Assembly: GCF_001638985.1 (NCBI RefSeq)
Contig: NW_017265135.1
Location: 859,223 to 923,222, forward strand
Source: Phycomyces blakesleeanus NRRL 1555(-)
Lineage: Eukaryota > Mucoromycota > Mucoromycetes > Mucorales > Phycomycetaceae
Length of the DNA stretch: 64,000 nucleotides
Reading direction: 5' to 3'
Under the pieces are notes generated by a model, which worked only from the letters and a program-made list of their open reading frames with translations, did no database searches and was not told where the DNA came from. The position numbers and the translations under genes were made by a program. This document shows positions 47,199 through 56,750 of the stretch, one piece after another (positions within the stretch are counted from its first letter, which is position 1; each line of letters opens with the position of its first letter).

Positions 47199-47596
47199 TT
47201 AGGGCCCGTTTATAAGAGCCCACTGAGGAAACTGTGACGCAATTGCATCAGGGACTGGTCCTTTAATGGTTTTGCCAAAAGCACATGACAGTAATTGATG
47301 GCTATTTAAGCCTAAATCAGCTACCACTTTGTTGTCAACAAGTGTGATGAAGTGATTGTACTATATTAAAGACATTAATATTTTATTCAGTATAATACAA
47401 TATAATATATTAACTAAATTAAATATTTCAACTTTAAAAAAACTAATTATCTCATCACTTCCCCAACCTGGACAACGAAGACGAAGCCTACTATAAGAAA
47501 CATGAGGCAAAGTGCCATCGTCTGACTCACCAACAGACATAGCCTCTTCTATAATGAGACCAGAGCAATCTCTTTTCATCTCGTCATCAATAGCAG
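47199..47596 (-). pseudogene. CAC-4 companion gene, 3' end only
   Basis: Holds the last two exons of the PSWRS family. The first has LIIEEAMSVGESDDGTLP and LRLRCPGWGSDE (degenerate PSWRS), with AT in place of the GT donor. The second has YNHFITLVDNKVVADLG and ends ALINGP with TAA at 47199. The 5' part is cut by the LTR-A at 47597 and does not reappear beyond 48139, so a deletion probably accompanied or followed that insertion. Confidence 0.6.
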
Positions 47597-48139
47597 TGTG
47601 GTATTTCAGATACGAAACAATAGAAAAATAAAATATTTGATAATAGAGATGTATAGAAATACTTTGAGACTGTCTATAAGTTGTCCTTATTCATAAATAA
47701 AAAGTGTCCCTTTTTATAAGAAAACACAATCTGCTCTTGTCATTACGTCTTAGTTTCTTAAGGCTTTCTTCCTTTACTATATTTGGTTATTAGAGTGTAT
47801 TTACTGCTTAACTAGTGTTGGTGTTACAATTATGACATCAAGTCATAAATCGTACTTTTTTAGCTCTTTGCTATTCTTTTCTCTTTTATACTAGAGCTTT
47901 AGGACTTTCTACTAAATTAGCTCCATATCGATCTGACACAGTTTACCTAGCAGTATGATATAATTATCTTAACAATCTTTAAGATATTATCTACAGTACT
48001 AACTGTAATAATTATTGGGCTGATTACTTAATCATTTATATAAATTTTATACTGACAAGATGATAGCTACTACACTATCCCAATATGAATATGTTCTTAT
48101 ATGTGATAAATCCAACATCCGAGTGTCTGGATCACCACA
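47597..48139 (-). repeat. LTR-A inside CAC-4, no target duplication
   Basis: 543 bp, complete from TGTGGTATTTCAG to TCACCACA on this strand. The flanks AGCAG and GTATT differ, and the companion gene does not continue on the other side. This is consistent with recombination between two LTR-A copies that removed the sequence between them. Confidence 0.85.
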
Positions 48140-48475
48140 GTATTAACTGTTAATTTTTTTATATTCTTTGAATAAATTTCTATTATACACTACAATTATA
48201 TTTATTATCAAACATACCAAAATAAAAGACAGAAAAAGATGGGGAGATAGAGAGAGAAAGTGTGAGTATAAGTAAGAATAATTGTAAGAGTGCATGAGCA
48301 AGGGTGAGTAAGATTGTAGCAAAAACGTATATTTATATTTCCAAAAAAAAGGATGTCTAGTCTTGATTGATCTTGGTTAAAAGAATATATCTAAAGTAAC
48401 TTCTTGTACACACACTGTGTAAATTGATACAAAGATTGCTTTTAGATACTACACCATTATATCTATTATGCTTTT

Positions 48476-48620
48476 TGGATATTTTTTTGAGTTTCATTTT
48501 TTTAATTACTTATTTTGTTTTTTTTTGTATTTTATTTACTTATTTTTTTATTTTTTTATATTTTTGTATTTTTTTCTTATTGACCATTTTCTTTTCTTTT
48601 CTTTCTCTTTCTGATTTTTG
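48476..48620 (+). repeat. T-rich low-complexity tract
   Basis: A run of TTTTAT/TTTTGT repeats. It lies just upstream of the exon blocks of the next feature and may contribute only a polypyrimidine tract. Confidence 0.7.
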
Positions 48621-48830
48621 TTATAACTGTGAATTTTACAGGTAAGATACATTCTTCTTAAAAATACTTCTGTACAGACAGCAACAAGATTAACACATTC
48701 TGTTATCATAGATACATATATACTCTCTTAGTGTTTTACTATATTTGCAAACTTTTTTGGTAACATATCTTCTTTTTTTTTAAAGCAATTCTTTTCTTCA
48801 AATGTAACTAAATAATAATTATTATTTCAG

Positions 48831-49431
48831 TTGTCATAGATACTAGCGTGTTTTTTCCTTCTGATGTATTCTCTTTACAATGGCCATCCGGATTAGTCCA
48901 GGTTAGTAACTATATTTCATGTCATCATCCTATAAAATTATTCTGCCTTTTCCCCTTCTTTTTTATAGACAATATCGCCAAAAATATTCCCTGCAATTAA
49001 ACAAGACCATCAACATGGTAATATTTTATTTTTTATTTTATTTTAATATTTATCTGACAGAATATAATTTTTATTACAGATAAATGTTCATCTGCCAAAC
49101 ACGCAATGAATCAAAAACCTCTATCTCTTGGCGCCATCATTGACATGGTAAGACTTCTTCTTTTATTCTCTTAATATGTATGATAATATTATTTATACTG
49201 TATATTAATATATATTTTTTACTAAAGGTTATATCAACTCTTGACAAGTATTATCTAGGTCTACAAATAAATCGACTTTCTTTGGGTACGTTCATTACAT
49301 ATTCTGTCACCCAATTCACTCAAACTAACTTCTTTATATTATTTTCATTGTTAAAGAAATTATACTTGACGCCATGCCTCGAACTCTCAAAGTTTTATTT
49401 TTATCTTCTTCAGTCATTATATTATATGTAT
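48831..49431 (+). CDS. Unknown five-exon gene fragment inside CAC-4
   Basis: Five exon blocks with AG/GT edges join in one open frame: 48831-48901, 48969-49017, 49080-49147, 49228-49285 and from 49357. Introns are 62-80 bp, normal for this kind of fungus. The product reads VIDTSVFFPSDVFSLQWPSG in exon 1, TISPKIFPAIKQDHQH in exon 2, KHAMNQKPLSLGAIIDM in exon 3, VISTLDKYYLGLQINRLSL in exon 4 and EIILDAMPRTLK in exon 5, ending at a TAA near 49431 or spliced further. No start codon was identified, and an upstream exon near 48640 is possible. I do not recognise the family. It could be a third gene of the element or a captured host gene fragment. Five consistent junctions make chance unlikely but not impossible. 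Confidence 0.45.
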
Positions 49432-50131
49432 CCTCAAATTAATATATCACTCACAACATGTAAATATTTAAATACACATCTAACTTCTCTTCTATTATGT
49501 TAAATAGTATCTGTGCCAAAGATAACTACTGAATATGAGGGTTTACAAACATTATATATAAAGCACTGCTTGATTTGAGTCGTATGAAAAATACCGGTGA
49601 AGACGGCCCGAGGCATATAATATTATTCCAATACTATCAACCTAGAATCATTCTATTTTTTCTAATAAATACAAAAATAAACTATAATTCAAACCAATAA
49701 TAATTGAATATCAAGTAATTGGGGGAGCAGATAATCTATGACCTCATAATAAAGAGTGTTAATGATTGGCTTATAAGCAATAAAATGTCCATGGTTCTAA
49801 CTATTCACTCAGAGATAGTTCAACAATACACATGCGACGTAGTCTCTGATTATTAACCTTTAACATGGAAACAGATTGTATTACAGCAAAAAACAAAGTT
49901 CAAAATAAAGTTTTCTTGGTACTCTATTATATACAAAGATATAAAATTACTATTGACCCCAACTTCACTAGTGCTATCAAACTTTACACTTGTAGATAGC
50001 AGGTCTGTGCACATGTAACCAGATCAGCTTTGATACCAGTGGAAATAGGCAAAACCCCACTGTAAAATGCGGAATATTCACAATAGTATGCCTGAATTTC
50101 CCCATGTGTATTTATTGTTATTTTTTCAGTG
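49432..50131. other. CAC-4 right arm, distal part
   Basis: AT-rich, ending at the CAC-4 terminus. A long reverse frame crosses the terminus from MULE-2 (to 49984), but this part is not MULE sequence. No separate gene seen. Confidence 0.4.
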
Positions 50132-51220
50132 TGAGATAATGCTTCTTTGATTGCATTAACCTCTATAATGCTACAGTCAATGGTGATATTCATTGGTACA
50201 AAGCTGCTCTTGATGCAAAGGTGGTCAAGCCAAAGTTTGATGGATATGGCTGTCTGGTTGTTTGTCACTATGTATGCAACAGGGAATCCCTTTCCTGTTT
50301 GAAGATAGCAAGTGACCAAAGTATATAATACTTTGTCACTTCTGGACGAAATGGAATGGGTGGCATTAAGACAAAAAGATTGCGAGATTCTCATGATTGA
50401 AACTTGCATTGGTGATTGAAATCCAAAGGCAAATTGTTTTTTACCGTCATTATAAACAGAAAGATTGATTTCAAAAATGCAATAGTTTTGTTCTGCTAGC
50501 TTTACATTTAACCAGATGGAAATAGATGCATTTTCATCAGAAGCAAATATATATAACAAAGTAGTCATCTATTTTATATAGAGTATTTATTTGATATATA
50601 AATATTAATTTAATACGAAAGCTCTGTTATATTCATTGACAAACCTTTCTCATTCTGTTGTAAATTTCTTCATAATTAGGCTTTCTAACGCCAACTTTCC
50701 AACTATCAATCTGTCTAAGAACAGAAATTCTTGTACTTCTACAGCTGCTGTCACTTTTCAACTGATTTTCAATAATCTTTATGACTTCAGAAGGTAAAGG
50801 AAGAGTTCTGACTTCGTCCCAGTCTCCAGGAACATAGTTTACATGTGCCCTTGTTTGGCAAAATGTAACAATATTGGGGTTGTTGAGATGCTGTACGATT
50901 TTTAAGGCAGATGTACAAGAGCATGCCTTCGTATCTTTCTGGGCAAGACGTAATTGGCGGTTTGTTATATATTGGCCAGCACGGTAGCATTTTTTAGTTT
51001 CTCCAAGAACTAAACCTTTTCCAGAATATTTATGCTTTTTATTCAATTTTGTTGAGCATAAGACATTGATTCGCTCCAGACACTTTTCCCATTCACTAGC
51101 TTTTACTAATATTGTTGAATTCAAAGGAAGCATCTTGATTCCTTTCAAAGGCGAGTTGATCAAGACTTGTTGAATGGTGGAAATATCATAAATAGTATTG
51201 TTTATATTGTTGTTAGACAT
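50132..51220 (-). pseudogene. MULE-2 transposase, N-terminal part
   Basis: ATG 51220 (MSNNNINNTIYDIS). Exon 1 contains KCYRAGQYITNRQLRLAQ, a CSCTSALKIV Cys pair, VRTLPLPSEVIKIIENQL, SSCRSTRISVLRQID and VGVRKPNYEEIYNRMRK. An intron runs from about 50646 to 50569. Exon 2 begins TTLLYIFASDENASIS and has FAFGFQSPMQ, the catalytic SFCLNATHSIS (normally C-L-D-A-T-H, here N for the first catalytic D), GKGFPVAYIVTNNQTA, ITIDCSIIEVNAIKEALS, and then the CAC-4 insertion. The D-to-N change, the insertion and stops downstream make it inactive. Confidence 0.75.
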
Positions 51221-51376
51221 AATTGAAGTTTGTTTTTAAGAAAGAGGGAAGAGATTATTTGTTGAAAAAAATGCCATGTGTAGGATGCAAAAGTCACTGT
51301 CTGTCATTAAAGTTAGAAAGCCACAGGACTAAATTAAATACTAATTCAAACTCTCCATAGGATAAAATAAGGATAT

Positions 51377-52936
51377 ACGGCCAAAGTGATTTTTTTTTGC
51401 TCACAAAAGAATTAGAAAGCGCATAGCTTAACAAAAGTAGAATAGAAACCAAAACAGACATTTATAATGGCTGAGTAGTTTTAGAAAAGATATAAAAGAA
51501 GACATTTACTGGGAAAAGTGTTCAATTTTCTCTATGTGAAAGAGTATTAAATCCCAAGTAAAAGAATTAATTTAACTCAAGATTTGGGTGTTCTTGACAT
51601 TATGAGATAGTTCTTATTAAATCTAAGAAATGAGAACATTAATGCTATGTGAAAGAATTGTGCTAAAAAAGTTGTATAGTACTACCTTAATATGCCAGCT
51701 CAGAAACGCAGGTTAAAATGAAAATAAATCTTTTTTCTTTTTTATATATGGCATAGAATTTCATTGTTCTTAAAAGGCAAGAAAAAGAAATGAAACTAAT
51801 ACTTTCTTCAGAGAAAAGTAATACTTTCCTCAGGTTTTAAGCAATTCTATTGAGTCTTGAAGGTGCAAGAAAAAGAAGTAAAACTGATACTTTCTTTAGA
51901 AGAAAGTAATAATTTTCTCAAATTTTAATCAATTCTATTGAATCTTATTTTACGAATAAACTTCAGTACTCTTATTTGATTGACTGTAAGATAGTCTTCT
52001 TATACTTCTATAAAACAGTATCTGGTAAATAGTTTACAAATGGGACTTGTTTATTTTGTAAAAAAAATTCTCTTGAATTACATTACGTAATAATATAATA
52101 TACACATAGCTCTTGACTATTTTGAGATTAAGTAGTTTGGGTACCATTAGTAAAAAGAGAGGATTTATAATAATAGTAAATATAAGAATAGTACAGTAAA
52201 TGAGAGTAATCTAGAGTAGTGTTAAGAATCTGATATAAATATAACTGTTACCATTTACTACAAAAATAAAGTTAATTAAAAAGTTAAATAATATGTTTTG
52301 TATTTAAAGAAATATATATATACTTACAGCTAAGTTTTCCAGGGTTATAATTGTCATATATATATTACAGGTCATAACTATAAAGAATGATTTTAACATT
52401 AATAATAGCTGTTAATATAAGAGATATACTGATCTCAATAAATGATGCTAACAATTCTCCAAAATTGAAAGAATGGACTTGCTGTATACTCTGATGTATT
52501 CAAATAAATATAGTATTAGTATAAAAATACATATATAATTTTGTAAGCTTATCAAGTACATTGCCATAGTAGACATGTGTAATCGTGCACAAGATATGTA
52601 TCTGTTAACAGATGAGAAACAAATTAATATAAAACTAGAGCATGTTTGACTTGCTTTACCTTTATGTTTAAGAGTAAGACATATTCAACCATATGAATAG
52701 ATCTATTGATAAATAAAGAAGTATCTTAAAAATTATTAAAAGGTTAGTAGATCTAGAAAAAGAGAAATATAAAAACAAAAATAATTAAGTACAGTAGACC
52801 AGTTTAAAGACATCACATTTCTTTATCTGATTGTATGAATAAAAGAAAAACTATTAAATAAAAAGAAAAGAATAAAAATTGAATATAAAAATAAAAATCT
52901 TTGTGTTCTTAAAAAAAAGACACTGGGAATTAAATT
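51377..52936. other. Unassigned AT-rich spacer
   Basis: 1.5 kb between MULE-2 and the LTR-B at 52937. Apart from the 88-bp tandem duplication listed next, I see no gene, RNA or shared repeat. It may contain the lost left arm of CAC-5. Confidence 0.4.
51777..51952 (+). repeat. 88-bp tandem duplication
   Basis: Two head-to-tail units (51777-51864 and 51865-51952), each starting GCAAGAAAAAGAA and containing ATACTTTCTT and CAATTCTATTGA. They have diverged, mainly by transitions. Confidence 0.75.
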
Positions 52937-53080
52937 TGTTGTAAATGAGTATTGACTACTGCTGTAATTGAGAATAAGTCTGAAGGAAATAATATAAGGC
53001 CTTAGCTAATCCAGTCAAAGATGTCTACTGATTACTTTATTATTTAACACACAGGTTTAGCATGTATGATAGTGATTATA

Positions 53081-54711
53081 TAGTAAATTCAAAAACTGGG
53101 CCAGCAAATGTAAAATTTGTACTCCGCAACTTATATCTTCTTGAGTTCTTATTCTTTTGCAATAGTTTTAATACACTCTAGAACATCTGTTAAAGAGCTA
53201 CAACATACTATGCTAGTATAGATATATATATAGTATTAATAAAAAGTTATATGAAAAAAAGTGGAAATTTTCAGTGGCCTGGTTTTTTAGGTATGGGCCA
53301 AAAAATAGAGTAAAGCATTATTTCTTTATTTTCAATGCAGAACTGCTTTATGATAATTTTTATATGGAGTGTGTCTTGTCATTACATCACAATCATGCAA
53401 ACAAAATAGATATATTATATTGAATTTTTCAGAGTTTTCCTTGTTCCTTTGCTCAACTTTAAAACAAAAATATCTCCCATCTCACACGACAAAATACTCT
53501 CAATTGAAGTTGAACTTAGACATGCAAAGTCTACAGCCGAGATAGCAAAGATTGTTGGCATTTCGCAGACTTCTGTCAAGAGATATTGAAGAAAATTGAA
53601 CATCTCTACCTCAGTTCCTGGGGGTAGACCTGCCCAAATCGATGAAAGGCTCGCCCACCATATCATCTATGCATTCCTAAATGAGGAATTTATGACAACA
53701 ACAGAGGCAGAGAGACGGCTATGTGGTGAAGGTTTTGCTGTCAAGGCTCCAGTAATCCGCACCTTGCTAAAAGCATCTGGGTTCATCTGTACCTTGGAAC
53801 CACCTCCAAAGGTAAAAACAAACCCCACTATCTGCAAGCAGCATATGGAGTTCGCAAGGAACTATATCAACTTCACTGTGGAGGACTGGAAGTGTGTTGT
53901 CTTCTCAGACGAATGTAAGGTGAATCGCTTTGGCTCGGATAGAAAGAGATGGAGGTGGAAGTTGAAGAAGTCAGCAATTAAAAAATATAAGGGTAAGACT
54001 TCCCCTGTTTGTGCTGAAGGACACGTTATAATTTGGGGATGCTTTTCGTTTTGAGGTCACGGAGAGCTTCTCAAGATCAATGAAACCATGACAAGCCCAA
54101 AATACGTAACAGTTTTGGAGCAGAGCTTACTGAAGACCTTGAAGAAGCAGAATCTTATCAAGTCCGATATCATGTTTTTGCATGATAACGCCTGGTCACA
54201 CACTGCAGCCAATACCAGAAAGTGGTTGAAGGCAGAGGGGATTGAGGTCATTGATTTCCCACTGTTTTCGTCTGATCTTAATCCCATCGAAAACCTTTGG
54301 GCGTACACAAAGGGCAAACTCTACCAATATGAAGAGCCAGCCAGCTCAATGAGGGAATTGTGGTCCTGTTTCCAGAATGAGTGAGATAGTATCCCAGAGA
54401 AGATGTGCAAGAATCTAATTGAATCCATGCAAAGCAGAATGCTTAAATGCATTTTGAAGAAAGAGTATCTTATTAAGGAAAAATAAAAAAGATATCTTTA
54501 CCTAAAAAACTAGGCCACTGAAAATTTCCACTTTTTTTCATATAACTTTTTATTAATACTATATATATATCTATACTAGCATAGTATGTTGTAGCTCTTT
54601 AACAGATGTTCTAGAGTGTATTAAAACTATTGCAAAAGAATAAGAACTCAAGAAAATATAAGTTGCGGAGTACAAATTTTACATTTGCTGGCCCGGTTTT
54701 TGAATTAACTA
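53081..54711 (+). mobile_element. Tc1/mariner element with long inverted repeats
   Basis: 1631 bp inserted at a TA within the LTR-B; the uninterrupted site reads GATTATATTTC in other copies. Inverted repeats of about 210 bp (53081-53295 and 54500-54711) are almost identical, containing CCAGCAAATGTAAAATTTGT and CTGTTAAAGAGCTACAACAT. The long repeats and near identity suggest a fairly recent insertion. One transposase gene lies inside. Confidence 0.92.
53451..54486 (+). pseudogene. Tc1-type DD34E-like transposase, three TGA stops
   Basis: One frame of about 345 codons: an N-terminal helix-turn-helix region (STAEIAKIVGISQTSVKRY), a second DNA-binding part with the linker PGGRPAQID, then the catalytic triad D in VVFSDECKVNRFGSD, D in MFLHDNAWSHTA and E in LNPIENLWAYTKG. 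Stops are TGA at 53587, 54052 and 54382. The first and last probably stood as W in relatives, an inference from the motif context. No in-frame ATG is evident at the start. Without the stops the gene is otherwise open, consistent with recent loss. It would cut and paste the element at TA sites. Confidence 0.88.
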
Positions 54712-55370
54712 TATTTCATATGATGATATCACTATAATATAGAATACATCAGTGGATTATTATAAGCATAATTATAACTCATAAACACATTTACTTTCGA
54801 TGTTAATACTTCATTGGGACTACACACATTTATATAATTAATCATACATTAATTATCTCAAGATCATGTTGCTCTGATTAAGGCTCAGATAGGATCGATT
54901 ACCTGACTCCAGTCATATAATTTTCCCAATCTAAAATAATATAAATAGCAGTAGTAGTTCAGTGTAGAAACCTGATCAAACTTTGATACCAAATCTTTCT
55001 CAATAAACAAACCCTACACAACTTCTCACAAATCTTCGTTCCTCATCTCAAATCTTTAATTCTTCTTCTTAAAAACTTCTTCAACTTCAGCCACTATAAC
55101 AAAATTGAAAGAATCTAAAACGGAAAATAGTTCATATTTTCATATCACGTCTTCAAGAAGTCTAATAATAAAAATATAAAAGAATCTTTTTATTTCACCA
55201 TATTTCATAATATTCCCTTTCTCAATCTCAATCTCTAAAATCAAATCTTCCAACACATTCACTCTACTATGTATGTATAAATTTATTTAATGTATAAGCA
55301 AATAAAAAGAGTAAGAATAAAAAATTTAATATAATTTTGTTTTATTTTGAAACATATGTTTGTATAGAAA

Positions 55371-56552
55371 ATGGCTCCTATTACTCCTAGAACCCCTAGA
55401 TCTAATACTAGAAATAGTCTTACTCATGTTGCAGTTGGTTTTGTTGAGCAACATCTTGTTGTATCTGCTGTTACCCAAGAACAGTGCATGACAGAAATGT
55501 TAACTCGCCTTGATAACATGGGTGCCATGCTTGGATCCCTGGACAACAGATTTAATCAATTCATTGACGTTCATAGAAGAAACATCAAGACAGTTAGTGC
55601 AATTGCTATGTCTTTGGCATATACAAGTAGACAAGTTCTCACAGCAGTTGCCCCATCTGCTGCCCCATCTTTTGACTGAATGTCTGAAGAAGAGACAAAA
55701 GTTGCAGTTTTGGTAAATATGTTAAATCTTATGGAGTGAATAATAATCTAACATGTAGTATCTAGGTCTTGATCAGAGAAAAGATCTGGAAAAAAGACTT
55801 CAGATCTAATAATCCTACTGAGATTGCCAATAATGAAGCAAGACAAAGATTGAATGTAGATGAATGGATTGGCCATTCCAATAATGTTGTTGTTGTTGCA
55901 TACTTGCAGAAGTATATCCATGCCCAACCTCAAGCTGTCAGCTTTTAGCCTGGCATGGTAGTATTGATGGTAAGAAGTAACTATAGATACTGTCATCATA
56001 AAGCACATACATTACCTGAGCAGTGCGTGAACAACAACCGCAGAGCAAGAATTTCCAGCCAGATGAAAGAGGTTATTACAAAACATGTTATTCATTTAAG
56101 ATATTTTGTACTCATCTTACTATTTTTTCTTTGATTCATACTCACTGCCAGGATATCTACACTAGGTACTGGAGGGGGGTAGGCAAGGAAATGGATCTCA
56201 CAGTTGAAGAAGATTTCAAGATGGCTTTTTTTGATACTATCCAAAAAGGGACTATGTTGGACGGCAAGTCTGACACAGAGAAACTTTTCTCTGAGTTCCC
56301 AGTGCGTATGTTAAAAGTTGTCTGTCCCAGCTGGAGAAGCAATAAAGTAAGTTATTTCTTGTGGTGTGATTATGGTGAAGTAGAATATTAATAAAAGAAA
56401 TATAGTTCAACAAGTTTCTGGGCTTGATTGATGAAAGCATGCAATCCAATCATAAAGCAAAAGGGAATGCGAAGCTAAGAATGCCCAGGTTTTTGAGAGG
56501 AGAAATAGATGTTGCTGTACCATGTTGGCTGATTTTGTCACTGCCTTCCTAG
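55371..56552 (+). pseudogene. CAC-5 companion gene (PSWRS family)
   Basis: ATG 55371 (MAPITPRTPRSNTRNS). Exon 1 holds a helical region (MLTRLDNMGAMLGSLDNRFN) and ends at a GTAAAT donor near 55715, with TGA at 55677. Exon 2 (from about 55766) has LIREKIWKKDFRSNNPTEIA, NEARQRLNVDEWIGHSNNVV and YLQKYIHAQPQAVSF, matching the CAC-3 copy residue for residue at many places; a TAG follows F where CAC-3 has W. Exon 3 (about 56155-56345) has YWRGVGKEMDLTVEEDFKMA and KVVCPSWRSNK before GTAAGT. Exon 4 has FNKFLGLIDESMQ and RMPRFLRGE, ending at TAG 56550. It faces the transposase tail to tail. No terminus of CAC-5 was recognised on either side. Confidence 0.7.
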
Positions 56553-56750
56553 GCAATTAAACAATATTTTTTTGCTTCACATACATACATGTCCTTTATA
56601 TTTGATTTATACACAACAAGACTGAAAGTAAAAACAATAATAAATATAAATAAGAAAAGAGATAAATATATTAATAAAGAAAGTAAAATAGAATAAAATA
56701 AATAAAGTAATAAAATATATAAAATAAAGAAATATATAAAAAGAAAAGAC

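Larger units (their letters stand above)
43608..50131. mobile_element. CAC-4, CACTA element inserted in MULE-2
   Basis: 6524 bp. The left end CACTGGAGAAATGACCCTGA and the right end (reverse complement CACTGAAAAAATAACAATAA) form an imperfect inverted repeat. The 3-bp flanks are TAA (43605-43607) and TGA (50132-50134), one transition apart. Removing the element joins the MULE reading frame as EALSH followed by ATIHYCDFHV. It carries a forward transposase, a reverse companion remnant, a reverse LTR-A, and a forward multi-exon frame. Confidence 0.85.
42341..51376 (-). mobile_element. MULE-2, Mutator-like element split by CAC-4
   Basis: Terminal inverted repeats include GTATCTCCTTATTTTATCCT (42341) and, in reverse complement, GTATATCCTTATTTTATCCT (51376). 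The match runs about 36 bp with three differences and weaker similarity further out, so the true outer ends lie somewhat beyond these coordinates. A reverse-strand transposase gene lies between them, in two pieces (50132-51220 and 42510-43607) separated by CAC-4. The 9-bp duplication typical of MULEs was not located. Confidence 0.75.
52937..55101 (+). repeat. Solo LTR-B carrying a Tc1 element
   Basis: TGTTGTAAATGAG to CTATAACA, 532 bp once the Tc1 insertion is removed, with a perfect 5-bp duplication AAATT (52932-52936 and 55102-55106). Confidence 0.9.

Noticed and set aside
48424..48645. A hydrophobic 73-residue protein
   Set aside because: It is the translation of a T-rich low-complexity tract; phenylalanine and leucine runs come from poly-T.
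51290..51310. CACTGTCTGTCATT as the left end of CAC-5
   Set aside because: No matching inverted end or 3-bp duplication was found beyond the transposase start near 60697, and the sequence lies close to the MULE-2 terminal repeat.
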